From: an uncultured Oscillospiraceae bacterium
Lineage (GTDB): Bacteria > Bacillota > Clostridia > Oscillospirales > Oscillospiraceae
Reading direction: 5' to 3'
Length of the DNA stretch: 64,000 nt
Assembly (NCBI GenBank): GCA_904395865.1
Contig: CAJFNY010000065.1
Location: 26,710-90,709 of the forward strand
The notes below the pieces were generated by a model. That model ran no database searches. It was not told the origin of the DNA and worked only from the letters and a program-made list of their open reading frames with translations. The position numbers and the translations under genes were made by a program. The first letter of the stretch is position 1. Every line of letters begins with the position of its first letter. Positions 31,718-41,268 of this stretch are shown piece after piece.

Positions 31718-33934
31718 ATGAAAATCATCCATCTCATCTCCGGCGGCGACGTAGGCGGCGCCAAGACCCATGTGCTGTCCCTGCTGGAGGGCCTTGGGCG
31801 GACGGAGCAGGTGCGTCTCGTCTGCTTCATGGAGGGGCCCTTCGCCGCCGAGGCGCGGGCGCTGGGCATCGACACGGTCATCCTGTCCAGCCGCAACGTG
31901 CTGCGGGTGGTGTCCGCCCTGGCCGGGGAGATCAACGGCGGCGGCTACCAGGTGGTCCACTGCCACGGCGCCCGGGCCAATCTGATCGGCGCGCTGCTGC
32001 GGCCGCGGATCCGCGTGCCCGTCGTCACCACCGTCCACTCTGACTACCGGCTGGACTATCTGGGCCGCCCGCTCCACCGACTGACGTACGGCACCATCAA
32101 CTCTGTCTGCCTGCGGCGGATCCCGTACCACATCGGCGTGTCCAACGCCATGGCGGAGCTGCTGATCTCCCGGGGCTTCGACCCGCAGACCATGTTCTCC
32201 ATCTACAACGGCGTCCGCTTCGCCGATGCGCACCCGGCCATGGACCGGGCGGCGTACCTGCGGTCGGTGGGCCTGGAGGCGGGGCCGGACACGGTGGTGT
32301 TCGGCATTGCGGCGCGGCTCTCGGCGGTGAAGGACGTGGCGACGCTGATCCGCGCCTTCGCCGCCGCCGTCCGGCAGGCGCCGTCCATCCGCCTGCTGAT
32401 CGCCGGCGATGGCGAGCAGGCCGCCGAGCTGCGCCGGCTGGCCGGCGAGCTCTGCCCGGAGGGGACCGTAATCTTCGCCGGCTGGGTCTCGGATATGGAC
32501 AGCTTTTACGGCGCCATCGACGTCAATACGCTCACCAGCCTGTCCGAGACGTTCCCGTACGCCCTGACCGAGGGCGCCCGCTTCCGCTGCCCCACGGTGG
32601 CCTCCCGGGTGGGCGGCGTGCCCGACCTGATTGAGGACGGCGTCACCGGGCTGCTGTTCGAGCCGCGGGACGCCGAGGGCCTGGCCGCCTGCCTGCTGCG
32701 CCTGGCCGGGGACCCGGCCCTGCGGGCGCGGCTGGGCGAAAGCCTGTACGAGCGGGCCCGGCGGGACTTCTCCGCCGAGGCCACCGTGGAGCGGCAGAAG
32801 GAGATCTACCGGGTGCTGCTCCGCCGGGCCGACCGCCCGGCCCGGAAGCGGGACGGCGTCCTGATCTGCGGCGCCTACGGCAAGGGAAACGCCGGTGACG
32901 ACGCCATTCTCGACGCCATCATCGGCCAGATGCGCCACATCGACCCGGACCTGCCGCTGTACGTCCTGACCAGGACGCCCCGGGAGACGAAGATCCGCTA
33001 CCGGATCGGCGCGGTGTATACCTTCAATGTGCCCGGCTTTCTCCGGATCATGCGGCGCACGCGGCTGTATCTCAACGGCGGCGGCAGCCTGATCCAAGAC
33101 GTGACGAGCACCCGCTCCCTCCGGTACTACCTGCTGAGCATCCGCTGCGCCAGGGCCACCGGCAACCGCGTGCTCATGTACGGCTGCGGCATCGGGCCGG
33201 TGAACCGTCCGGCCAACGTCCGCCGGGCGGCCCGGACCATCGACGCCTGCGTCGACGCCGTGACCCTGCGGGAGGACACCTCCCGGGAGGAACTGCGGCG
33301 CATGGGCGTGACGCAGCCCGAGATCCGCGTCACCGCCGACCCGGCCCTGCTGCTGGAGCCGGCGCCCACCGAGCGGGTGGACGGCTGGTTCCTGCGCCAC
33401 GGCCTGGACCCGGCGGGGGCGTACGTGCTGTTCGTCCTGCGGCCGTGGGAGGGCTTCGATCAGCGGGCGGCCGCCTTCGGCCGCGCCGCCGCCGAGCTCC
33501 GGGACCGCACCGGCGCGCAGCCGCTGTTCCTGGCCCTGGAGCCGGGCCGCGACCTGCCGGCCTGCCGGCAGGCCGCCGAGGCCGCCGGCGGGGACTGCCC
33601 GGTGCTGCCGGTGCCGGACGACGGCCGGCTCATCGTCGGCGTTCTGGGGCGGATGCAGGCCGTCGTCTCCATGCGGCTCCACGCGCTGATCTTCGCGGCC
33701 GCCGCCGGCACGCCGGTGGTGGGCGCGGTGTACGACCCGAAGGTGCGCGCCTTCCTGGACTACCTGGGCAAGCGCCACTACCTGCCTCTGGATCAGGTGA
33801 CGGCCGACGGCCTGGTGGCCGCCGTGGAGGAGGCCGTGGCCGACGGCGGCAACGACCAGACCGCCGTGGCGCAGCTGCGCGCCCTGGCGGCGGAGAACGA
33901 GGCCATGGCCCGGAAGTTTTTGGAGGAAGCATGA
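31718..33934 (+). CDS. Fusion: GT4-family glycosyltransferase + polysaccharide pyruvyl transferase (CsaB-like)
   Basis: N-half MKIIHLISGGDVGGAKTHVLSLL...GVRFADAHP...; C-half GVLICGAYGKGNAGDDAILDAII...LNGGGSLIQDVTSTRSLRYYL...SMRLHALIFAAAAGTPVVG. Confidence 0.88.
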   Translation: MKIIHLISGGDVGGAKTHVLSLLEGLGRTEQVRLVCFMEGPFAAEARALGIDTVILSSRNVLRVVSALAGEINGGGYQVVHCHGARANLIGALLRPRIRVPVVTTVHSDYRLDYLGRPLHRLTYGTINSVCLRRIPYHIGVSNAMAELLISRGFDPQTMFSIYNGVRFADAHPAMDRAAYLRSVGLEAGPDTVVFGIAARLSAVKDVATLIRAFAAAVRQAPSIRLLIAGDGEQAAELRRLAGELCPEGTVIFAGWVSDMDSFYGAIDVNTLTSLSETFPYALTEGARFRCPTVASRVGGVPDLIEDGVTGLLFEPRDAEGLAACLLRLAGDPALRARLGESLYERARRDFSAEATVERQKEIYRVLLRRADRPARKRDGVLICGAYGKGNAGDDAILDAIIGQMRHIDPDLPLYVLTRTPRETKIRYRIGAVYTFNVPGFLRIMRRTRLYLNGGGSLIQDVTSTRSLRYYLLSIRCARATGNRVLMYGCGIGPVNRPANVRRAARTIDACVDAVTLREDTSREELRRMGVTQPEIRVTADPALLLEPAPTERVDGWFLRHGLDPAGAYVLFVLRPWEGFDQRAAAFGRAAAELRDRTGAQPLFLALEPGRDLPACRQAAEAAGGDCPVLPVPDDGRLIVGVLGRMQAVVSMRLHALIFAAAAGTPVVGAVYDPKVRAFLDYLGKRHYLPLDQVTADGLVAAVEEAVADGGNDQTAVAQLRALAAENEAMARKFLEEA

Positions 33935-35079
33935 AGCAGATCGTCTGTCTCGCCACGTCTCCGTGGTATCCGATTCCCACGCGCAAGCAGCAGGTCATGC
34001 GCCGGCTGCACGACGCGGAGGTGCTGTATTTCGACCCGGCCGTCTCCCTGCTGGCGCCGCTGAAGGACCGCTCCGCGGCCGAAAAGCTCCGGGCCTGGAA
34101 GGCCCCCGGCCAGAAGGTCACGGACCACGTGACGGTCTACGGCCTGCCGCCGGTGTGGCCCTTTTACAACAAGTACCGCTGGATCAACCGCCGGAACCAG
34201 CGCCGGGCCGCCGCCTGGATCCGGCAGGTGATGGAGCGGCACGGCTTCGAAAAGCCGGTGCTCTGGGTGTACTCGCCGGTCTGCGCCGATCTGGTGGAGC
34301 ACGTGCCCCACAGCGCCCTGGTCTACGACTGCGTCGACCGCCACTCGGCCTACGGCGGCCTCATGGATCCGGCCCTGGTGGACCGGATGGAGCTGGAGCT
34401 GGCGGCCAGGTGCGACATGGTGTTCGCCACCGCCGAGCCCCTCTGCCGGCGGCTCCGGGAGGCCAACCCCCGGGCGGCCTTCATCCCCAACGGCGCCGAC
34501 GACGCGCTCTTCCGTCAGGCGGCCAGTCCGCGGCCGCTGCCGGCGGATCTGGCGGACGTGCCCGAGCCGCGCCTGGGCTTCGTGGGAGCGCTGCAGCGGT
34601 GCATCGAGTACGGCTGGGTGGAAAACGCGGCCCGGCGCAACCCCGGGTGGAGCTTCGTGTTCATCGGCGGGGAGAAGCCCGGCGTGGACCTGTCGGCCCT
34701 GAAGGCCCTGCCCAACGTCAGCTTCCTGGGGCTCAAGCCCCATGAGACGCTGCCGGACTACCTGGCCAATTTCCAGGTCCTGCTGAACCTGTTCGACGAC
34801 AGCGACCTGAGCCGCGACGTCAGCCCCCTGAAGTTCTACGAGTACCTGGCCACGGGTAAGCCCATCGTCTCCACGCCGCAGCCGGCGCAGGTGCAGGCGT
34901 ACGCGTCCATCATCCAGATCGCCCGGTCCGCCGACGAGTTTGCCGACCGCTGCGCCGAGGCCCTGGACGACACCGCGCCGGAGCGCACGGAAGCCCGCCT
35001 GGAGGCCGGCCGCCGCAGCTCCTGGGACGCCCGGGTGGGGGAGATGGAAGAGACCCTCCGCGCCATGGGCATTCTGTAA
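33931..35079 (+). CDS. Glycosyltransferase (TuaH-like)
   Basis: ATSPWYPIPTRKQQVMRRL...VYDCVDRHSAY...SPLKFYEYLATGKPIVST. Confidence 0.8.
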   Translation: MKQIVCLATSPWYPIPTRKQQVMRRLHDAEVLYFDPAVSLLAPLKDRSAAEKLRAWKAPGQKVTDHVTVYGLPPVWPFYNKYRWINRRNQRRAAAWIRQVMERHGFEKPVLWVYSPVCADLVEHVPHSALVYDCVDRHSAYGGLMDPALVDRMELELAARCDMVFATAEPLCRRLREANPRAAFIPNGADDALFRQAASPRPLPADLADVPEPRLGFVGALQRCIEYGWVENAARRNPGWSFVFIGGEKPGVDLSALKALPNVSFLGLKPHETLPDYLANFQVLLNLFDDSDLSRDVSPLKFYEYLATGKPIVSTPQPAQVQAYASIIQIARSADEFADRCAEALDDTAPERTEARLEAGRRSSWDARVGEMEETLRAMGIL

Positions 35080-35101
35080 ACCGAATCCGTACCGCCGCCG
35101 G

Positions 35102-35137
35102 GCGGCCTGCAGAGACGTGCAGGCCGCCCGGCCTTTC
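35102..35137 (+). terminator. Intrinsic terminator
   Basis: GGCGGCCTGCA-gagacg-TGCAGGCCGCC then CTTTC. Confidence 0.6.
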
Positions 35138-35150
35138 GTTGACCGTAACA

Positions 35151-35164
35151 CGAACATACGTTCA
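35151..35164 (+). promoter_or_regulatory. Putative LexA/DinR SOS box
   Basis: CGAACATACGTTCA matches Gram-positive LexA consensus CGAACRNRYGTTYG at 13/14; lies just downstream of TTGACC. Confidence 0.6.
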
Positions 35165-35234
35165 AAAATAGCGAAAACAGCGGAAAACCCCGCGGAGCTG
35201 CCAAATTTTTCACGGGAAAAATTCGCCGCGGGGA

Positions 35235-35263
35235 TTGCAATCTTTGGAAAGAGCATGTATAGT
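35235..35263 (+). promoter_or_regulatory. mraZ/dcw promoter
   Basis: TTGCAA-N17-TATAGT. Confidence 0.6.
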
Positions 35264-35333
35264 ATAGCTAAGTGGAGCGCCAGGGATAAGAAATGGTGTG
35301 AAGTGGAAAGCCTGCGGAAAGGGGGGACGGCCC

Positions 35334-35750
35334 ATGTACGGAAAGTACCGGCATTCGGTGGATCCGAAGGGCCGTCTGTTCGTTCCGGCCAAGCTCCGTG
35401 ACGAGCTGGGCGAGTCGTTCTACGTGACGCTGGGGCTGGACCACTGCCTGTCCGTCTACACCGAGGCCGGCTGGCAGAGCATCCTGGAGCGGTACAACGC
35501 GCTGCCCATGTCCCAGGCGCGGAAGATGCGCTTCCTCTTTGCCAACGCGGCCCGGTGCGAGCCGGACCGGCAGGGGCGCTTCCTGATCCCGGCGGAGCTC
35601 CGGCAGTACGCCGGCCTGGGCCAGGACGTGACGTTCATCGGCCAGGGCAACCACGCCGAGATCTGGGACACGGCGGCCTATGAGGCGCTGGAGCAGGAGA
35701 CGCTGACGCCGGAGAACCTGGCGGCGGCCATGGAGGAGCTGGGCTTCTGA
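35334..35750 (+). CDS. mraZ: Transcriptional regulator MraZ
   Basis: MYGKYRHSVDPKGRLFVPAKLRDELG... Confidence 0.96.
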   Translation: MYGKYRHSVDPKGRLFVPAKLRDELGESFYVTLGLDHCLSVYTEAGWQSILERYNALPMSQARKMRFLFANAARCEPDRQGRFLIPAELRQYAGLGQDVTFIGQGNHAEIWDTAAYEALEQETLTPENLAAAMEELGF

Positions 35751-36682
35751 TGGAATTCAACCACGTGTCCGTCCTGCTGGACGAGTGCCTGGAGGCGCTG
35801 GCCGTCCGGCCGGACGGCATCTATCTGGACGGCACCCTGGGCGGCGCCGGCCATTCGGCGGAGATTGCCCGCCGCCTGACGACGGGCCGCCTCATCGGCG
35901 TCGACCGGGATCCGACGGCGTTGGCCGCCGCCGCAGAGCGCCTGGCCCCGTGGAAGGATCGGATCACCCTGGTGCACGACAATTTCCGCAACCTGGGCGC
36001 CATCCTGGACCGGCTGGAGCTTCCGGCCGTGGACGGGATGCTGCTGGACCTGGGCGTCTCGTCACCCCAGCTGGACGACGGGGCCCGGGGCTTTTCCTAC
36101 CTGGCCGACGCGCCGCTGGACATGCGGATGGACCGCGGCGCATCGCTGACGGCGTGGGAGATCGTCAATCACTGGCCCCGGGAGGAGCTGCGGCGCATCC
36201 TCTGGGAGTACGGCGAGGAGCGGTACGCGCCGCAGATCGCCGCGGCCATTGACCGGCGCCGCGCCGCGTCACCCATCGACACGACGCTGCAGCTGGTGGA
36301 CGTGATCCGCAGCGCCATGCCGCCCCAGGCCCTGCGGGAGAAGCAGCACCCGGCCAAGCGCACGTTCCAGGCCATCCGCATCGCCGTCAACGATGAGCTG
36401 GCCGCCGTGGGGGATGCGATGGCGGCGGCGGTGCCCCGGCTGCGGCCGGGCGGCCGGCTGGCGGTGATCACGTTCCACTCCCTGGAGGATCGGATCGTCA
36501 AGAACGCCCTGCAGGCTGCGGCCCGGGGCTGTGTCTGCCCGCCGGATTTCCCGGTCTGCGTCTGCGGCAGGAAGCCGCAGGTCCGCATGCTGACCAGGAA
36601 GCCCATCGTCTCCGGCTCTGCGGAGCTGGAGCGCAACCCACGCGCCCGGAGCGCCAAGCTCCGTGTGGCGGAGAAGCTTTGA
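35750..36682 (+). CDS. rsmH: 16S rRNA (cytosine1402-N4)-methyltransferase
   Basis: MEFNHVSVLLDECLEAL...YLDGTLGGAGHS. Confidence 0.96.
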   Translation: MEFNHVSVLLDECLEALAVRPDGIYLDGTLGGAGHSAEIARRLTTGRLIGVDRDPTALAAAAERLAPWKDRITLVHDNFRNLGAILDRLELPAVDGMLLDLGVSSPQLDDGARGFSYLADAPLDMRMDRGASLTAWEIVNHWPREELRRILWEYGEERYAPQIAAAIDRRRAASPIDTTLQLVDVIRSAMPPQALREKQHPAKRTFQAIRIAVNDELAAVGDAMAAAVPRLRPGGRLAVITFHSLEDRIVKNALQAAARGCVCPPDFPVCVCGRKPQVRMLTRKPIVSGSAELERNPRARSAKLRVAEKL

Positions 36683-36715
36683 GTGCAGCGACATTCGGAA
36701 AGGAAGCTGGCCACG

Positions 36716-37252
36716 ATGGCAGAGTATCAGAACGCGCGGGTTCCCCGCTATGAGACGAACGGCTCGGCCGCATACGACCTGCGGCGGTACGGCAGCGCTG
36801 CGCCCCAGCGGGCGCCGGGACGGGGGCTGCCGGAGGAGCGGCGCCGTCCGGCGCCGGTCCGGCGTGTCCGGGCCAAGCTGGCCGTTGCGCCGTTCGCGGT
36901 GCTCGGCATGGTGGCCGTGATGGGGATGCTGATCCTGGTGGTGTTCAGCTACGTCCGGCTCTACGAGGCCAAGTCCCAGGTGGGGCAGCTGACCGAGGAG
37001 CTGACGACGCTCCAGCAGGAGCAGGACGCGCTGACCTCGGAGTATGAGAGCAAGATCGACCTGGTGGCCATTGAGGAGCGGGCACGGGCCATGGGCATGG
37101 TTCAGCCCACGTCCGTTCAGACCGTCTACCTGGACCTTTCCGGAACCGACCGGGCGGAGGTGCTGCAGGAGGAGGAGGCCTCCGGACCGCTGGCGTCGCT
37201 GCTGGAGGCGTTCCGCTCCAGCGTGGAGAGTCTGGTGTCATACCTGTCCTGA
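36716..37252 (+). CDS. ftsL: FtsL-like division protein
   Basis: Single TM and coiled coil; position between rsmH and PBP. Confidence 0.7.
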   Translation: MAEYQNARVPRYETNGSAAYDLRRYGSAAPQRAPGRGLPEERRRPAPVRRVRAKLAVAPFAVLGMVAVMGMLILVVFSYVRLYEAKSQVGQLTEELTTLQQEQDALTSEYESKIDLVAIEERARAMGMVQPTSVQTVYLDLSGTDRAEVLQEEEASGPLASLLEAFRSSVESLVSYLS

Positions 37253-37416
37253 TGGGACACATATAGTATTTTGCAGGAAAGTATGGTACAATAGCTCCGA
37301 TACCGGCCTTTGGGCCGCGGGGCCGGCAGTACCGCGGTGCGGAAGCGAGCATGGGCGGCAGGTTGACCTTCCGCCCATGTTTCCGATTCCGCCCCCGGAC
37401 ATCCACAGGAGGGAAT

Positions 37417-39768
37417 ATGGCAAAGCAAACCCCATTCCGCCGGCAGAAGCGTCCTTCCGGCGACGTCCGCGAGGAGGCCAACCGCACCATCCTTCGCCGG
37501 ACGACGGTCGTCATGGTCATTGCGGTGCTGCTGTTCGTGCCGCTGGCGGCGACGCTGTTCCAGCTGATGATCGTGGACCACGACCAGTATACGCAGATGG
37601 CCATCAGCAACCAGACCCGCAGCACGTCCGTCAGCGCCGACCGCGGCGTCATCTACGACCGGAACATGAACATCCTGGCCACCTCGGTTTCGGTGGAAAA
37701 CGTGTTCCTGGATCCCAATGAGATCGCCACCAAGGAGCAGGACCTGGCTCTGATCGCCTCGGGGCTTTCGGAGATCCTGGACGTGGAGGAGAGCTTCATC
37801 TACGAGCAGGCGGCCGACACCACCATGCGCTACAAGGTTATCCGCCGGAAGATCGACAGCGACCTGGCCCAGCGGGTGCGGGACTTCATCAACGACAATG
37901 AGCTCCGGGGCATCTATCTGGAGCCGGACACCCAGCGCACGTATCCCTACGGCACCCTCTGCGCCCAGCTGCTGGGCTTCACGCGGGATGACAACGTGGG
38001 CGCCGAGGGCATCGAGGCGTACTACGACTCGTACCTCCAGGGCACGGCCGGTGAGATCATCACCACCAAGGGCAACAAGGGCTCGGAGATGCTCTACACG
38101 TACGAGAAGTACTACGACGCCTCCGACGGTGACAGCCTCGTGCTGACCATCGACTCCACGGTCCAGTATTACCTGGAGAAGAATATGGAGACGGCCATTG
38201 AGAAGTACGACGTCCTCAACGGCGCCTTCGGCATCGTGGCCGACGTGAACACCGGGGAGATCCTGGCCATGGCCACCATGGGCAGCTACGACCCCAACAA
38301 CTATCTGGAGATCTACGATACCTCCGTCAACGAGGAGCTTACGGCTCTCTACCAGGAGGCCCTGCTGCAGCCGGAGGGTTCGACGGCGTATGAGGAGGCC
38401 ATGGAGGCGTACAACAGCGCGCTGGTGGAGGCGCGGCTGCACCAGTGGCGCAACCGTGCAGTGTCCGACGGCTATGAGCCCGGCTCCACCTTCAAGCTCA
38501 TCACGCTGGCCGCCGCCCTGGAGGAGGGGGCCGTGGACCTGGATGACACGTTCTACTGCGGCGGCCAGGCCGACTTCGCCGGCCGTGAGCAGACGCTGCA
38601 CTGCTGGAAGGCTGAGGGCCACGGCACCCAGACCACCGGCGAGGCGCTGGAAAACTCCTGCAACATTGCATTCGCCAACATCGGCCTTGCGCTGACCGGC
38701 GAAAACCTTTATAATTACGTCCGGGATTTCGGCCTGCTGGAAAAGACGGGCATCGACCTGCCCGGCGAAGGCGAGGGCTTCTTCTACGGTCTGGACAAGT
38801 TGAACCCCGCGGTGTCCGGCGGCATCAGCAACACCATCTCCGCCGCCTTCGGCCAGACGTTCAAGGTCACGCCGATCCAGCTGGTCCGCGCCATCTCCGC
38901 CGTCGTCAACGGCGGCTACGTGGTGGAGCCGTACGTCGTCAGCCAGATCGTCGACGACGCCGGCAACGTGGTGCAGCAGAACGAGCGCACCGTCGTCCGG
39001 CAGGTCATCAGTGAGGAGACCTCGGCCACCATGTGCCAGCTGATGGAGAACGTCGTCACCCAGGGCACGGCCGGCAACGCCCAGGTGGCCGGCTACCGCA
39101 TCGGCGGCAAGACCGGCACCTCCGAGAAGATCGACGTGTTCGACGAGAACGGCGTTATGGTGGAGGACAAGATCGTCTCCTTCGTGGGCGTGGCGCCCAT
39201 CAACGATCCCCAGTACATCGTCCTGGTGGCGCTGGACACCCCGTCCACCGAGACCGGCATGTACATCTCCGGCGGCATCATGGCCGCCCCCACGGTCCGG
39301 GACGTGTTCTCCGACATCCTGCCGTATCTCGGCGTGGAGCCGGACTACAGCGACGACGACATCGACAAGGTCAGCGTCACCGTCCCGAATGTGACGGGCA
39401 TGACCGAGGCGGAGGCGTCCGCGGCTCTGTCCGACCGCAGCCTGACGTACCGTGTCGTGGGCGACGGCGCCACTGTGACCGGCATGATTCCCGCCGCCGG
39501 CGCGTCGGTGCCCGGCGCGTCCGAGATCATCCTCTACATGGGGTCAGAGGTGCCCACGGACCGCGTCACCGTGCCGGACTTCACCGGCATGAGCGTGTCC
39601 CAGGCGAACCAGGCCGCCTCCGACAGCGGGCTGTATATTCTGGCCAAGGGCACCAACACCACCGGCAGCAACGTCAGCGTCACGTATCAGGATGTGACCG
39701 CCGGCTCGCAGGTGGAGCGCGGCACCATGATTACCGTGGAATTCACCGACCACAGCGCGCAGGATTAG
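37417..39768 (+). CDS. Class B PBP (SpoVD/Pbp2B-like) with two PASTA domains
   Basis: Transpeptidase motifs PGSTFK, ENSCN, GKTGTSEK; two PASTA repeats (VPNVTGMTEAEA, VPDFTGMSVSQA). Confidence 0.93.
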   Translation: MAKQTPFRRQKRPSGDVREEANRTILRRTTVVMVIAVLLFVPLAATLFQLMIVDHDQYTQMAISNQTRSTSVSADRGVIYDRNMNILATSVSVENVFLDPNEIATKEQDLALIASGLSEILDVEESFIYEQAADTTMRYKVIRRKIDSDLAQRVRDFINDNELRGIYLEPDTQRTYPYGTLCAQLLGFTRDDNVGAEGIEAYYDSYLQGTAGEIITTKGNKGSEMLYTYEKYYDASDGDSLVLTIDSTVQYYLEKNMETAIEKYDVLNGAFGIVADVNTGEILAMATMGSYDPNNYLEIYDTSVNEELTALYQEALLQPEGSTAYEEAMEAYNSALVEARLHQWRNRAVSDGYEPGSTFKLITLAAALEEGAVDLDDTFYCGGQADFAGREQTLHCWKAEGHGTQTTGEALENSCNIAFANIGLALTGENLYNYVRDFGLLEKTGIDLPGEGEGFFYGLDKLNPAVSGGISNTISAAFGQTFKVTPIQLVRAISAVVNGGYVVEPYVVSQIVDDAGNVVQQNERTVVRQVISEETSATMCQLMENVVTQGTAGNAQVAGYRIGGKTGTSEKIDVFDENGVMVEDKIVSFVGVAPINDPQYIVLVALDTPSTETGMYISGGIMAAPTVRDVFSDILPYLGVEPDYSDDDIDKVSVTVPNVTGMTEAEASAALSDRSLTYRVVGDGATVTGMIPAAGASVPGASEIILYMGSEVPTDRVTVPDFTGMSVSQANQAASDSGLYILAKGTNTTGSNVSVTYQDVTAGSQVERGTMITVEFTDHSAQD

Positions 39769-39793
39769 CGCGCAGCCAAGGAGGGACCTGCCT

Positions 39794-41242
39794 ATGAAAC
39801 TCGCCCAGCTGCTGGAGGGCATCCCCGTGCAGACGCTCCGGGCGGACCCGGAGCTGGAGATCACCGGCGTCAGCTACGACTCCCGCACCACCCGGCCGGG
39901 GGAGCTGTTCGTGGCCATTCCCGGCTTCGCCGCCGACGGCCACCGGTTCATCCCCATGGCCCTGGAGAAGGGCGCTGCCGCGGTGCTCTGCGAGCGGCCG
40001 CCGGAGGGGGAGACGCCGTACGTTCAGGTGCCCTCCGCCCGGGAGGCGCTGGCCGTGCTCGGCGCCAACTGGTTCGGCCATCCGGCCGACGGCCTGACCG
40101 TCGTGGGCGTCACCGGCACCAACGGCAAGACGACCGTCACTTACCTCCTCAAGACCGTCCTGGAGCGGGCTCTGGGCGCCCGGGTGGGCCTCATCGGCAC
40201 GATCCAGAACATGATCGGCGACGAGGCGCTGGACACGGAGCGCACCACGCCGGAGAACTTCGAGCTTCAGGCCCTGTTCGCCCGCATGCGCGACGCCGGC
40301 TGCACCCACGTGGTCATGGAGGTCTCCTCCCACGCTCTGGCGCTGCACCGGGTGGACTGCATCCCGTTCGCCGTGGGCGTGTTCACAAATCTGACCGAGG
40401 ACCACCTGGACTTCCACAAGACTATGGAGGCGTACCGCCAGGCGAAGGCCATCCTGTTCACCCGCTGCGGCACGGGCGTCATCAATCTGGACGACGATGC
40501 GGCCGATCGGATGATCGCCGACGCCCGCTGCCCCGTGACCACGTACGCCGTCCGGGCGGAGCACGCCGACCTGCGGGCCGAGGACATCGACCTGCAGGCG
40601 GACCATGTGGCCTTCACGGCAGCGGCCGGCGGCGCCCGCTGCCCGGTGCGGCTGGGGATTCCCGGCGGCTTCACGGTCTACAACGCCCTGGCGGTGCTGG
40701 GAGCGGCCATGGCCCTGGGCGTGGCCCTGCCGGACGCCGCCGCGGCCCTGGGGGCCGCCAGAGGCGTCAAGGGCCGGGTGGAGGTGGTGCCTACCCCCGG
40801 GAAGGACTACACCGTCCTCATCGACTACGCCCACACCCCCGACGGGCTGGAAAACGTCCTGCGGGCCGTCCGCGGCTTCTGCAGGGGGCGCGTCATCGCC
40901 GTGTTCGGCTGCGGCGGCGACCGGGACCCCATCAAGCGCCCCATCATGGGCCGCATCGGCGTGGAGGGCTCGGATCTGGCCGTCATCACCTCCGACAACC
41001 CCCGTACCGAGGACCCCGCCGCCATCATCCGCCAGATCGTGGCCGGCGTCGAGGGGACCGACCGGCCGTACGTCGTCATTGAAAACCGCCGGGAGGCCAT
41101 CCGCTGGGCCATGGACCATGCGCAGAAGGACGACATCATCGTCCTGGCCGGCAAGGGCCACGAGACGTACCAGATCCTGGGAACCGTCAAAACGCATCTC
41201 GACGAGCGCGAAGAGGTGGCAGCCCATCTGGCCGGCCGCTGA
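39794..41242 (+). CDS. murE: UDP-MurNAc-tripeptide synthetase
   Basis: GVTGTNGKTTVTYLLKTVLE...VLIDYAHTPDGLENVL... Confidence 0.93.
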   Translation: MKLAQLLEGIPVQTLRADPELEITGVSYDSRTTRPGELFVAIPGFAADGHRFIPMALEKGAAAVLCERPPEGETPYVQVPSAREALAVLGANWFGHPADGLTVVGVTGTNGKTTVTYLLKTVLERALGARVGLIGTIQNMIGDEALDTERTTPENFELQALFARMRDAGCTHVVMEVSSHALALHRVDCIPFAVGVFTNLTEDHLDFHKTMEAYRQAKAILFTRCGTGVINLDDDAADRMIADARCPVTTYAVRAEHADLRAEDIDLQADHVAFTAAAGGARCPVRLGIPGGFTVYNALAVLGAAMALGVALPDAAAALGAARGVKGRVEVVPTPGKDYTVLIDYAHTPDGLENVLRAVRGFCRGRVIAVFGCGGDRDPIKRPIMGRIGVEGSDLAVITSDNPRTEDPAAIIRQIVAGVEGTDRPYVVIENRREAIRWAMDHAQKDDIIVLAGKGHETYQILGTVKTHLDEREEVAAHLAGR

Positions 41243-41268
41243 GAGTTAGAGAGATAGGAGCGACGCAA

